From contig CM045731.1 in the NCBI GenBank assembly GCA_024760905.1, forward strand, positions 15,253,501 to 15,317,500: DNA of 64,000 nucleotides. Direction: 5' to 3'. The translations under genes were made by a program, and so were the position numbers. The DNA comes from Plotosus lineatus (taxonomy: Eukaryota > Chordata > Actinopteri > Siluriformes > Plotosidae). Position 1 is the first letter of the stretch, and the number at the start of each line of letters is the position of its first letter. Below, one piece after another: positions 43,445 through 55,035 of the stretch. The notes beneath the pieces were generated by a model, which was given only the letters and a program-made list of their open reading frames with translations, made no database searches and was not told the DNA's origin.

Positions 43445-44713
43445 TCACACTGCTAGTTTTGCCTTACGCTGTGTCTCCCTGTACTCCTGTTTACTCTCTT
43501 CGGTTTTCTCAATGTCCCACTTCTTCTTCGCTAACCTCTTCCTTTGTACACACTCCTGCACTTCCTCATTCCACCACCAAGTCTCCTTATCTACTTTCCT
43601 TACAGATGACACACCAAGTATTCTCCTACCTGTCTCCCTGATCACATTAGCTGTAGTTGTCCAGTCATCTGGAAGCACTTCGTGACCACCCAAAGCCTGT
43701 TTCAATTCCTCCTTGAAGACAACCCGACACTCTTCCTTTTTCAACTTCCACCACTTTGTCTTCTGCTCTGCCTTTGCCTTCTTCACCTTCCTCACCATCA
43801 GCATCATCCTGCACACCACCATCCTATGCTGTTTGGCAACACTCTCACCCGTTACTACTTTGCAGTCACTGACTTCCTTTAAATTACATCGCCTGCACAA
43901 GATGTAATCTACCTGTGTGCTCCTACCTCCACTTTTATAAGTCACCCTATGCTCCTCTCTCTTCTGGAAGAAAGTATTCACCACAGCCATTTCCATCCTT
44001 TTTGCAAAATCTACCAACATCTGTCCTTCTGCGTTCCTGTCCTGGATACCAAACCTGCCCATCACTTCCTCGTCCCCTCTGTTTCCTGCACCAACATGTC
44101 CATTGAAGTCTGCCCCAATGACCACTCTTTCACCTCTGGGGGTACTCTGCATCACTTCATCTAACTCCCTCCAGAATCTCTCCTTCTCTTCTCGCTCACA
44201 TCCTGTCTGTGGGGCATAAGCACTAACAACATTGACCATCACACCTTCAATTTCTAACTTGAGACTCATCACTCTGTCTGACACTCTTTTCACTTCTAGA
44301 ACATTCCTGACAAACTCCTCCTTCAAGATGGCTCCTACTCCATTTCTCTTCCCATCCACACCATGATAAAACAGTTTAAACCCTGCTCCTATGCTTCTAG
44401 CCTTGCTACCTTTCCACCTGGTCTCCTGAACACACAGTATGTCCACCTTCCTCCTCTGCATCATGTCAGCCAGCTCTCTACCTTTTCCTGCCATAGTTCC
44501 AACATCCAAAGTCCCTACTTTCAGTCCTAGACTCATGCCTTTCCTCTTCTCTCTCTGGCAACGGACACGCCTCCCGCCTCTCCTTCTTCGACGTCTTCGA
44601 CCAACAGTAGTCCAATTTCCATCAGCACCCTGTTGGTTGACAGCACTGATGGCGGTCGTTGTTAACCCAGGCCTCGACCGATCCAATATGTCATTCTTTC
44701 TTGTGATTCGCAT
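43445..44713 (-). pseudogene. RTE apurinic-type endonuclease region, long open frame
   Basis: 422 codons. It holds the endonuclease blocks KVGTLDVGTM (first strand), LCVQETRWKG (catalytic Glu), SAYAPQ, VIGADFNGHVG (catalytic Asp and Asn) and TQVDYIL, followed by the charged linker. The final SDH block reads AKQHRMV. It belongs to a deleted element. Homologous predictions are commonly named craniofacial development protein 2-like. Confidence 0.85.
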
Positions 44714-44853
44714 AGTTTATTTGCCATTTGTTTTACGCCGGATGCCCCTATCCTGACGCAACCCTCTGCATTTATCTGGGCTTGGGACCGGCGTGAGGGA
44801 GAGACACTGGTTTGTGCCCCCCCCTCACGGCTGAATTAGAGTTTTTAGAGACT

Positions 44854-44966
44854 ATTCAGTAAATATAAATTATTAGTGAATTTATTGTGATATTCTGTTC
44901 TGCAGCGCCTGCCTTCTAATTGAACACAGCCATGATGATGCTGGTATGGACAAGCAGACCCAGCGT

Positions 44967-45028
<62 letters not shown>

Positions 45029-46009
45029 ATACAAAGCTTATTCAGTGACGGTCTGAAAATATTACAGTTTTGGTAAAGAATGATGCACAGTGATTTTGCT
45101 TCTCACACTCTGCACTGCTCACAGCAATGGATTCCACTCAGGTTTTAGCTTCAGGAGGGACTTGTACACTGGGATCAGCTGAAATTGCTTGTGTTAAGCG
45201 CATCAGAAGAGAGGGGCTTCATTACAGGCGACAGATGTTACAGATTAATTTCATTTATTCATATTCCGAGCTGCTTTGTCCTTTTTATTATGGTCACAAG
45301 GCGGCTGAAGCCTATCTTGGCCGATTCTGAGCGAATTCATGGTACACTCTAAAACGCTCGACAGACCAGTGCAGGTCTCCAGCTTATTTGGGACAGTCAG
45401 TTATTCTCATGTGTCTTTGGATTGCTGGAGGAAGAGATGATCTGAAACATTTCTCCTTATTAAGTGCTAATAGTTGTAGTGTCGGAGTTCTGTGTTTACA
45501 GAAAGTTGAAATTTTGAAGTAAATCCATCTTATGATTATTTTGTCTCTGTGCCCTTTAAAGGCCTTTTTTTCCCTCTCTCTTTCATAATGAACGTAGCTG
45601 CTTGTGTGTCATCCTTCAGGCAAATTGTCTCATGCAAACCTCTCTGTCCCTTTTAACCTACTTTGCATTAACTCTGTTGAAATCAAATCACAGTGACTGA
45701 GGTGAGTGAAAAGGTTTGTGCACCCTCAGAACACAACATTGGACTGTATGTGTATGTGGTGATCCAGCTATTCCGTCACTCCCCTGAAATCTTTTTAAAA
45801 TTCAGGTGAAATATTAAACACTGAACTTTCTAACAGAGCCACGTTTTCGTTATTTCACACAGACCGGGGTGGGGGCAGAACACAGGGGACACAAAGCACA
45901 AGGGAAAACAGAGCAGAGGGGACACAGACAGGCAGATGGACTTTGCAGATGGTCTGTATTTTTACATCATCTGTATACATAAAATACTTCATATAAATGA
46001 AGAATAAAT
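44854..46009. other. unassigned sequence, copy B, with (CA)n at 44,968-45,026 and old SINE at 45,262-45,420
   Basis: Matches copy A 11,416-12,370. It contains a long CA run and a decayed SINE piece. No gene is recognised. Confidence 0.5.
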
Positions 46010-46275
46010 AAATAAAATCAGAGCACACTCACCGCAGCCATGAAGAGATGAAGAGTCTGTCTCCAGCTTTAGAGGACAGGTCACCTGCAACTGTGATCAC
46101 AGGCTCGAGATGCAAAACAGGACCAAAATGGTACACGGGGTGCAGAGAGACATGATGATGAGGTTTTTATAATAAATCCTGCATCTCGCTCACTGTGCAA
46201 CTGTTGAAGGACTTTGCATGGTGCACACACTTAAAGACAGCCAAGTGTTATACTCCGCCCTTTAAAAGGGGCGAA
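46010..46275 (-). promoter_or_regulatory. promoter / first-exon-like module, copy B unit 1
   Basis: Third of four copies: CTTTTAAAGGGCGGAG, TTTATTATAAAAACC TATA box and CTCTTCATGGCTGCG|GTGAGTGT. About 20 leader bases are deleted compared with copy A. Confidence 0.48.
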
Positions 46276-46697
46276 ATAGAAGAAATCTCAAACATTTCAT
46301 CACTGATTGATTTATGAGGGTGGGCTGAAAAATTCATAGGTTGACTCAGAAGGACTAACGCCAGACCAATGAGAATTGAAAGTTTCTATATCAGGGCATC
46401 TGAGCAATAAAACAAAGAAGAAAGAAGTATGTAAACTGCAGGGGAGCCTGTGTGGACATCATGGCCAGCCTCCGAACTTTTCATCCAATACTTGTAATTT
46501 CACAACAGTAGGATTTAAATTTGTCGTATTTCACATCCTCTCTGTGTGAGACACAGCCATGATGTTATAATTTCAACAGAAAGAAGACAAAGATAAATAT
46601 AAAGAGGTATTTATTGTCAACTGTTGTATGAACAATGAAAGTTAGTTTAGCATCAATTATAAAAAAGTGCACAAAAGACAACAATGGAACTATACCA

Positions 46698-47516
46698 GGG
46701 GTCCGGAACCACTGGGCCCTGGACCGGTACCGGTCCGTGGATCATTTTGTACCGGGCCTCAAAAATGAATAATCGTGATTAAATTATATATTGATCCCTC
46801 GCTACTCCGTGCTTCAGTTTCTGCGGCTTAAGTGCATTGTGGATTTTTCAAAAATATTCATCGAAAAATAAGGAAATTAAGGGAACATGGGGAAAAAGTG
46901 AAGAAAAATGCTGCAGAACAAGCCTTAAACAAAAACAAAAAACAAAAAAACAACCCAAAACCCCCCAACAAAACTACTTATATTTTTATCTGAGTGTCTG
47001 CACGTGCATCTGAGTGTGTGCACACACGCATCTGTATGTGTGTGTAGTTATATTTTATTCACTTCTTATGCATTTTTGAATGTTTAATTGCTATTATAAG
47101 TATTTATAGTGTTGAATATGTTCAGTTCAGTTCATTTTCTGTAATCGCTTAATCTTAATTTGGGTCACGGGGAGGCTGGTGCCCATCCCAGCTAACTTCG
47201 GGCGAGGGCAGAGTACACCCTGGACAGCTCGCCAGGCCATCGCAGGGCGGAAACATGCCGACGGCTTTGCAGCTACTCTTTACGAAAGTCAGCAATGGTT
47301 CTTTTACATGCCTCACACCATAGACAGTGGGAGACATGGCCGGCCTTTGATAACCCAGTTAGCTGCACTTGGGGGGGGGGGGGGGGCACAGTGACAACGT
47401 TGTGGAGAGTGGGACTCGAACCCCCAACCTTTGGATCAGCGATCCAGCACCCTATACCACTAGACCACCACTGCCCCATATATTATAAATATATTATAAA
47501 GTGTCGGGGACCAGTT
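46698..47516. mobile_element. hAT-type element, copy B partner of 13,096-15,985
   Basis: Left end CAGGGGTCCGGAACCACTGG and GGACCGGTACCGGTCCGTGG. It contains a truncated Tigger-like element (46,793-47,120) and a SINE. The transposase remnant seen in copy A is missing. Confidence 0.65.
47121..47476 (-). repeat. tRNA-headed SINE, B-only
   Basis: Full-length minus-strand SINE with an 18-base G run, inserted in the Tigger-like element at a position where copy A has none. Confidence 0.85.
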
Positions 47517-48580
47517 TTATAGGGCACCTTCCAAACAACTGCATGAATCTGAAAAGAAGTGTGAAAAGAAAAAGAAAGATTAGAATAAAATACAATTGAA
47601 TCAGTGTTTGCTGGTGCTGGCTAACAAGCTTGAGAAGCCACATTTAAAATAATTGAGAATTATATGAATTAGCATAACATAGACATCAGTGTAAACAGAA
47701 GTACAACACGGATACCGGACGAGCACCATCTGTCACACCTTGGGGAACAATCTAGAACAGACAGTTAGCCTACCATGCATGTTTTGGGACTGTGGGAGGA
47801 AACCGGGGTACCTGAAGAAAACCCACGCATGCACAGGGAGAACATACAAACTCCACATAGAAACGCTTGAGCCCAGGAATCAAACCCAGGACCCTCTTGC
47901 TCTACATGCGAACCACTGTGCCATCGTGCCGTCTACAAGAAGGTGATCGCAGACAAGAGGGAATGATAGAAAAGATGGATAGGTGAGGAGGAAGGAACTG
48001 CATGCAGCGATTCCTGGGGTCCAAGCGAAAAGACTGATGGCAGTGATGAAGACGATTTCTGAAGAAGAGACGTTCATAAAGGTGAGTGCGGAAGAGGAAG
48101 ATGATGAATAAACAGTATGAGTGGTGATGAAGAGCAACGATGAAGTCAGGTTGAAAGGGAAGAGGACGATGAGAGCAATTTGCGACACCAAACTACCCTA
48201 ATGTTTATGACTTTGGACTGTTGGAGGAAACCAGAGTACCCTGATGAAACCCACACAAGCACAGGGATTTCATTCTCTGACTTGTGTGATCTTTCAAAAA
48301 TACTGCAGGAAAAAAAAATATAATCAGTAGAAGCGAATGAACATCTAACCTTAATTCGCTGACTGAAATTGTGAAGTTCAGCCTGAACTCAAAACCCTAA
48401 ATAAACTCCCTGAGTGTGAGCAGGGTAAATAATCCACACCGGTTGTGTACAGAAAGAGAAATGAGCTTACACCCTATTTATTATGCATTTGACATGGTTG
48501 GCTACTGATGATGTAATGAATGGCGTGCCATGTCCTGGGTAAAGCTTCAAAACCCAGTTAACATGCTGGTCCAGTGGTTA
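47517..48580. repeat. shared stretch with V-SINE-like fragments, copy B
   Basis: Fragments at about 47,750-47,940 and 48,195-48,275 (minus strand, GACTGTGGGAGGAAACCGGG and GACTGTTGGAGGAAACCAGA), and the start of a third at 48,562. The sequence between has no gene. Confidence 0.6.
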
Positions 48581-49383
48581 ATGCAGCCATGAGGCGGGGC
48601 GGGGGGGACACTAACCAGTGTCTCTCCCCCTTATGCCGGTCCCAAGCCCGGATAAATGCAGAGGGTTGCGACAGGAAGGGCATCCGGCGTAAAACTTCTG
48701 CCACATTAAAAATGCAAATGGTCAATACAAAACTCATACCGGATCGGTCGAGGCCCGGGTTAACAACGACCGCCATCAGTGCTGTCAACCAACAGGGTGC
48801 TGATGGAAATTGGACTACTGTTGGTCGAAGACATCGAAGAAGGAGAGGCGGGAGGCGGGTCCGTAGGCAGAGAGAGAAGAGGAAAGGCGTGAGCCTAGGA
48901 CTGAGAGTTGGGACTTTGAATGTTGGAACTATGCAAAGAAAAGGTAGAGAGCTGGCTGACATGATGTACAAGACGGTGATGAGGCCAGCGATGTTGTATG
49001 GTTTAGAGACAGTGTCCCTGGGGAAAAGACAGGAGTCAGAGTTGGAGGTAGCAGAGATGAAAATGTTGAGGTTCTCTTTGGGAGTAACGAGGATGGATAG
49101 GATCAGGAATGAGTACATCAGAGGGACAGCACATGTTAGATGTTTTGGAGACAAAGTCAGAGAGGCTAGATTGAGATGGTTTGGACATGTACAGAGGAGG
49201 GATAGTGAGTATATTGGTCGTAGGATGCTGAGGCTGGAACTACCAGGCAGAAGGACTAGAGGAAGACCAAAGAGAAGATTTATGGATGTGGTGAAGGAGG
49301 ACATGAAGGTCGTTGGAGTAAGAGTAGAAGATGCAGAGGATAGGGTGAGATGGAGGCAGATCATTTGCTGTGGCGACCCCTGA
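48574..49383 (+). pseudogene. RTE fusion frame from internal deletion
   Basis: A continuous 269-codon frame joins the endonuclease N-terminus (QQGADGNWTTVGRR, GTLNVGTM, KGRELADMM) straight to the C-terminal segment (YKTVMRPAMLYGLETVSLGK). The open frame survived the deletion, but it lacks endonuclease and reverse transcriptase active sites. Confidence 0.82.
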
Positions 49384-49411
49384 AGGGAACAGCCGAAAGA
49401 AAAAGAAGAAG
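48581..49411 (+). mobile_element. RTE LINE, both ends kept, large internal deletion, B-only
   Basis: 831-base plus-strand element between a perfect 18-base duplication (ATGCTGGTCCAGTGGTTA, 48,563-48,580 and 49,412-49,429) that splits a V-SINE fragment. It has the 5' region, the start of the endonuclease frame and the C-terminal end with GAAGAAG tail, and lacks about 2 kb between. Confidence 0.94.
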
Positions 49412-49429
49412 ATGCTGGTCCAGTGGTTA

Positions 49430-49923
49430 TCACATCGGCCCCACAGCAAGAACGTCCTGGGTTTGGTTCCCCGGCTCAGCATGGAGGCTTCAGTGTGCGG
49501 TTTAAATGTGCCTCCAGGTGTTCCAGTTTCCTCCCAAAGTCCAAATATATGCATGCTAGGCTAATGAGAACGCACCGAAGGTTATGTGTGGCTTTGCAAT
49601 GGACAGGCAAGATATTCAGGGATTACCCCGCCTTTGAACTAAGTCGTCTAAGATCGGAACTATGATCCTCATGACTTCTAGGAGGATAAAGTAGTTTCTC
49701 AAGTGAGTGAGTGTCTCAGCTTTTAAACCGTATTCCTTTTAGGTCCATCTTCAAAGGCCACCACCCAGTTGAGGGCGGTCCAATATTGCAGGGTGGCGTT
49801 ATTGGGGACTGGGATTTGCATTGTGCCACTGATTCAAAAATGAATAGACAACAACAAATTATCCGCAGATTTATTAACCAGGTAGATATTTTCTTCACAC
49901 AATACCTTAAAGCTGAGTCAGGT

Positions 49924-49991
<68 letters not shown>

Positions 49992-50032
49992 AATGAACCA
50001 TGTAAGAAAATAAGACCATAAACAGTGCATGT
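49430..50032 (+). repeat. V-SINE-like fragment (to 49,710), conserved block and (CA)n 49,926-49,989
   Basis: Continuation of the SINE interrupted by the RTE copy, then a 215-base block nearly identical to 18,895-19,110, then a CA run. No gene. Confidence 0.65.
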
Positions 50033-50811
50033 CTTCTTTTCCTTTCGGCTTTTCCCTTCAGAGGTCGCCACAGCGAATCATCTGCCTCCATCTCACCCTA
50101 TCCTTTGCATCTTCTTCTCTTCCACCAACAACCTTCATGTCCTCCTTCACCACATCCATGAATCGTCGCTTTGGTCTTCCCCTAGGCCTTCTGCCTGGTA
50201 GTTCCAGCCTCAGCATCCTATTACCAATATACTCACTATCCCTCCTCTGTACATGTCCAAACCATATCAATCTGGCCTCTCTGACTTTGTCTCCAAAACC
50301 TCTAACATGTGCTGTCCCTCTGATGTACTCATTCCTGATCCTATCCATCCTCGTTACTCCCAAAGAGAACCTCAACATTTTCATCTCTGCTCCCTCCAGC
50401 TCTGCCTCCTGTCTTTTCCCCAGGGCCACTGTTTCTAACCCATACAACATCGCTGGCCTCATCACCGTCTTGTACACTTTTCCTTTCATTTTTGCCGATA
50501 CCCTCCTATCACACATCACACCAGACACTTTTCTCCAACCTCCCTGCACACGCTTCTTCACCTCTTTTCCACACTCTCCATTGCTCTGGATTGTTGAGCC
50601 TAAGTACTTAAAATTCTCCACCTTCTTCATCTCTTCTCCCTGTAACCTCACCGTTCCTGTTGGGTCCTTGTCGTTCATGCACATGTATTCTGTCTTACTG
50701 AGACTAATCTTCATTCCCCTCCTTTCCAGGGCATACCTCCACCTCTCTAGATTTTCCTGCACTTGTTCTCTGCTCTCACTGCAGATCACAATGTCATCTG
50801 CAAACATCATA
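50033..50811 (-). mobile_element. RTE LINE 3' part, B-only
   Basis: Minus-strand piece from just before the catalytic box to the 3' end. Only a 6-base repeat (GCATGT, 50,027-50,032 and 50,812-50,817) flanks it. Copy A is uninterrupted at about 19,200. Confidence 0.9.
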
Positions 50812-50834
50812 GCATGTACTGATATAATAAACAC
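50058..50834 (-). pseudogene. RTE reverse transcriptase C-terminal fragment, FADD intact
   Basis: 258-codon frame starting with flank-derived residues, then MMFADDIVICSESREQ and the full C-terminal region. A few residues are deleted at VQGGWRKVSG. The catalytic box is normal, but the fingers are missing. Confidence 0.85.
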
Positions 50835-51524
50835 TGCACCACCTTAATTCTGTCTTTGACCCGAAACATTTCTCCTTATTAAGTGGTGATGGTTGGAGTG
50901 TCAAAGTCGTGTGTTTCCAGGAAGATGAATTTTAATTTAACTCATTGATGTTATGATTTTATTTTGTTTCTGTGCCTTTTCAAGGTTGTGTATCATTCTT
51001 CAGGCAAATTCCGTCATATGCAAACTCCTCTGTCCCTTTTGTCCTACTTTGCATTAAATCTGTTGACACCAAATCACAGTGACTGAGGTGAGTGAAAAAG
51101 TTTGTGCACCCTCAGGACACAACATTGTGTGTATGTGTAATCCAGGTATTCCGTCATTACCCTGAAATCTCTTTCAAATTTGGGTGAAATATTAAAAACT
51201 GAATTTTATAACAGAGCCACGTTTTCCCTATTTCACTCAGAGCACAGGGGGACACAGACAGATGGACTGTGGATGGTCTGTGTGGGTATTTCCATCACTT
51301 CATTTGTAAATATAAAAAGCTTCACATAAATAAATAAATGAATAAATAAATAAATAAATAAGAGTAGTGTGAGTATAAATGGCTGTGGGAATGTTGGCCC
51401 TGCTATGGCCTGGCGAGCTGTCCAGGTTTTAACCTACCCTCACCCAGAGTCGGCTGACATGGGTGCCAGCCTCCCTGCGACACTGATTAGGATTAAGCAG
51501 TTCAGAAAATGAATGAATGAATAA
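50818..51524. other. shared stretch with SINE 3' half at 51,390-51,515
   Basis: Matches copy A 19,200-19,960. It has an (AAAT)n run near 51,325-51,360. No gene is seen. Confidence 0.5.
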
Positions 51525-51800
51525 AATCAGGACACACTTACCACAGCCATGAAGACGTGAGGGGACTCTGTCTCCAGTTTTAGAGGACAGGCCACCTGCA
51601 GCTCTGATCACAGGCCAGACAGATCCAAGATGCAAAGCAGGACCAAGATGGTACATGGTGGATCGTGTAAAAGGTGCAGAGCGACATGATGAGGAGGTTT
51701 TTATAATAAATCCTGCATCTCTCTCACTGTGCGACAGTTGAAGGACTTTGCATGCTGCTCAGACTTAAAGACACCTGGGTGTTATACTCCGCCCTTTAAA
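51525..51800 (-). promoter_or_regulatory. promoter / first-exon-like module, copy B unit 2
   Basis: Fourth copy: CTTTTAAAGGGCGGAG, TTTATTATAAAAACC and CACGTCTTCATGGCTGTG|GTAAGTGT. The donor here is GTAAGT, a strong consensus, and codon 3 is changed to GTG. Confidence 0.48.
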
Positions 51801-51839
51801 AGGGGCGAAATAGAACAAAACTCATACACTGCAGGGTAC

Positions 51840-52060
51840 ATTTACTCACTCACTCAGTCATCCGCTTTAATTCTACTCGGGTACGCGGGGGATAAAGCCT
51901 CTATCAGCCAACACTGGACAAAGAAAGGCTATGCATCCTGAACAGCTCGCCAGACCATTGCAGGGCCAGCACACACACACACACACACACACACAAACAT
52001 TCACACTTACTGTACACCTCAGGATAATTTGGAATAGCCAATTATTTTAATGTGAAAGGA
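51840..52060 (-). repeat. V-SINE-like element, 5' part deleted
   Basis: Partner of 20,255-20,575, ending abruptly near ATTTTAATGTGAAAGGAC. It contains a (CA)n run at 51,968-51,994. Confidence 0.65.
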
Positions 52061-52786
52061 CAGCGAGGGGTTTTATCAATAGAGTCAGGGATGGAGGAGT
52101 AAATGATAAGCTGATTAAAATCCTTTATTACTCGAGATAAAAGAGTCGGACGTGTGGTTTGACTTCAACCTGAGTTGGTTGTAGTTATTCAGTCATGAGT
52201 GCTTATGGATCTTCAGCAGGATTCATCCATCACATGTCTCAGTTAACATCATCTGGTGTGATCTGTTACATGCTTTATGACTGGTCTGACCATCACTGCC
52301 CCACCCGACCCTTCAGAGTTTCCTGTACGAGCCTTTGTGCAAAAGGAAGAAGTCAATTATGAAGTCAATTGTAAAAAGGTAAATAAATGGAGCGAGAAGT
52401 CGAAATAGAGAAACTAGACTGGTGTCTGGACACAGAGGGACTATTTTGAAAAGTTTTTGTCTTACTTTGGGATGTTTCATATTATTGGATTGACCACAAA
52501 GTGATGCTCTACCGGAGGCCGAAAGTCCGTGTCCTTCCATCGCTTTGTCATTCAGTCCATCTGACACACAAAAAAAACAGTCTGTGTGTCACATGACCTG
52601 CACAATGTGTGATGCAGAACTGGACGTCTTGACATCATGTTTCTTCTCTTGACTGCTTGCTATGAATCTGTACCTGAAACTCTACATGTTTATATAAATA
52701 ATTATTGTTTGTGATCCTGTTTAAATCTTGGTTTCTTGGTGGAAGTTTGTGCTCTCTGAGGGCATTTTCAAATTAGAATTAAATGT
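52061..52786. other. unassigned sequence, copy B
   Basis: Matches copy A 21,890-22,990 without the SINE and without the 106 bases lost between CTTTGTG repeats at about 52,340. No gene. Confidence 0.45.
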
Positions 52787-52787
52787 T

Positions 52788-52845
<58 letters not shown>
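52787..52845. repeat. (GT)n(AT)n microsatellite
   Basis: GT run then about 23 AT units, directly next to a SINE tail. Confidence 0.9.
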
Positions 52846-52849
<4 letters not shown>

Positions 52850-52850
<1 letters not shown>

Positions 52851-53200
52851 CTTCTTTGTCTGTCTTCTTCCCTTTTACTCAGGAGTCGCCACAGCGAATC
52901 ATCTGATTCGCACGTTTTGATTTGGCATAGGTTTTTATGTCGGATGCCCTTCCTGTCACAACCCTTTATAGCAAGGGACAGAAACACGCTGATTGCTTTG
53001 CAGCTACTCTTTACGAAAGTCAGCAATGGTTCTTTTACATGCCTCTCACCATAGACAGTGAGAGACATGGCCCGCCTTTGATAACCCAGTTTGCTGCACT
53101 GGGGGGGGACAGTGTCAACCTTGTGGAGAGTGGGACTCGAACCCCCAACCTTTGGATCAGCGATCCAGCGCCCTATACCACTAGACCACCACTGCCCATA
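52850..53200 (-). repeat. SINE with RTE-derived tail (type ii)
   Basis: Minus strand. The left end reads CTTTTACTCAGGAGTCGCCA and CAGCGAATCATCTGATTCGC (RTE 3' end), then GGATGCCCTTCCTGTCACAA (RTE 5' region), then the common SINE body and tRNA-like head. It lies between AT repeats. Confidence 0.88.
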
Positions 53201-53914
53201 TATATATATATATTAGGATATTTCTAATTTTTCTTTATTGAGACCTTTTCATCTCATTCTTACTTGGTATCGAGCAACTGTGTTCCTACAATTTCATCCA
53301 GCATCAATGAAGTATTCTGATTTTGATCTTGATCAACTGAATTTCCATCTTATATCATCATCTCCAGCAGAGGGCGCCCAAAGCATGACCATCACCAGAT
53401 AGACGGGGAGAGACTGGACATGAGAGTTATCAAGGCCATGTTTGGTGCCATCTGGCGGACTGTTTATCATCTTATTGTCCCCAAGTGCACAGTTCATGTC
53501 CTGTCTGTGAGGAAACCACAATGGTTAGAAAACACAGAAGCTTCATGTCTCCAAGCTAAAGAGAAGTAAAAATGCAGAATAAGGAAGTAAAAGCCATTGA
53601 AACCAAATCCAAATTTTCAGACAAATGAATATAGAGACACACACACACACACAAACACACATTTCATTAATTCACAGGAGTCTGGGTTGGACAGCAGACT
53701 TGCTGATGAGTCAATAACTCATTAATATACAGTATTTTACAGGAGAACTCTACAATCCGATTGGTTCAAGCTTTGAGTAATCCCTGAATCTTAATGCTGG
53801 ACTAAAATGTCTGGTTGCTACAGTCACTGGTATTAAAACCTTACTTATTCAATAAGTGGAGTCCTCAAAAAAATATGAGAAAATCTGCACAATATGGCCT
53901 TCACATTTCTCAGG

Positions 53915-53991
<77 letters not shown>

Positions 53992-53992
53992 A
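53201..53992. other. end of copy B, then (TA)n 53,918-53,985
   Basis: It aligns with copy A to about 53,920, where a long TA run starts. A small (CA)n is at 53,637-53,661. No gene. Confidence 0.55.
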
Positions 53993-54266
53993 GTTGGCCC
54001 TTACACTTACGAAATTAATCCATTCCAGAGCCTTTTTCGTAATGCAGAGGTATCATAAGTAGAGGCCATAAACACTTTAAAAATGATAAAAGTACACCAA
54101 TTTTGTATGAAATATGCATGAAATATGTGTTAAAAGTTAAAGAAAATTATTTATTCAACCATGTAAACATTTTATTAACATATTAAACCATTTCATTAAC
54201 ATATTTATTAATTAAACCATTATTAAACATTTTTTCTTAACACAGACACAGACACACACAACACTG

Positions 54267-54333
<67 letters not shown>

Positions 54334-54345
54334 TATACACACACA

Positions 54346-54424
<79 letters not shown>

Positions 54425-54964
54425 ACTCTTTGGTGTGTTTTGCGGAATGCGGGCTCCGCCAACATGCAACACGCAACTGACGGACCAATTCTATTTCTCT
54501 GTTTAAATGGACGGGATGTTGTATTTAACCTGTTTGAAAGATCAGAGGTCCTGATTCGATATTAACTTTCTTCCTTGCGAGAGTCTTTCCATCACTGTAT
54601 TTCCACTTTTCAGTATTTTCCAGGTCTATGATGGATAACAAAATATAACACTGCAATGATCTCTCAAAAAGAACTCACGAGCCAACATTCCTGTTGAACG
54701 CTCCTCTCTTACATGTGTGACAAACAGGAAGTGTGGGTACAGATCAGCTGCCTCCTGGCCAATGGGAGGCCAGTGGGGTGAGATGTTGGGAGACAGCCAA
54801 TGAGAGAGCAACTGGAAAAATGGTTGGAATTTGGATTGGCGCGTTTGAATTTAGAATGGCGCATTTGGTGCTTTTCGTAAGAGGGGGCTGTTTTAGTATA
54901 CAGAGGAAAATGTTTTTCATAACCCAGAGTTTTCATACCCAAGGGGTTTCGTAAGTAGGGGGAC

Positions 54965-54967
<3 letters not shown>
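53993..54967. mobile_element. non-autonomous DNA transposon, family X copy 1
   Basis: The left end AGTTGGCCCTTACACTTACG and the right end read backwards AGTTGTCCCCCTACTTACGA form an imperfect inverted repeat that continues inward (AGAGCCT..., ATGAAAACTCTGG). It is flanked by TA repeats, as for Tc1/mariner-type insertion. A large (CT)n/(CA)n block (54,275-54,426) is inside. No transposase is present. Confidence 0.7.
54271..54426. repeat. compound (CT)n(CA)n microsatellite
   Basis: Two CT runs separated by CACACATATACACACACACA, followed by a CA run. The reverse-strand frame through it gives only Arg-Glu and Cys-Val repeats. Confidence 0.95.

Positions 54968-55033
<66 letters not shown>
54968..55033. 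repeat. (TA)n microsatellite
   Basis: About 33 AT units at the right edge of family X copy 1. Confidence 0.95.

Positions 55034-55035
<2 letters not shown>

Larger units (their letters stand above)
42675..44837 (-). mobile_element. RTE (BovB-like) LINE, both ends kept, internally deleted, B-only
   Basis: The 2,163-base minus-strand insert has the GAAGAAGAAG tail at its left end and the RTE 5' region at its right. A perfect 16-base duplication (AGAGTTTTTAGAGACT) flanks it at 42,659-42,674 and 44,838-44,853. The reverse transcriptase palm region is deleted near 43,330. Copy A has a SINE at nearly the same site. Confidence 0.94.

Noticed and set aside
43445..44713. host gene for craniofacial development protein 2
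   Set aside because: The protein resembles entries with that name, but those are themselves RTE-derived. Here it sits within a LINE with target-site duplication and a GAAGAAG tail.
48558..49433. 291-codon frame on the minus strand
   Set aside because: It is the antisense shadow of the plus-strand RTE coding sequence. Similar antisense frames at 6,457, 16,841, 42,788 and 50,029 were dropped for the same reason.
54212..54472. Arg-Glu and Cys-Val repeat proteins on the minus strand
   Set aside because: These are translations of (CT)n and (CA)n microsatellites, not genes. The same holds for the frames through CA runs at 1,707, 13,813, 18,895, 34,298, 49,711 and 56,222.
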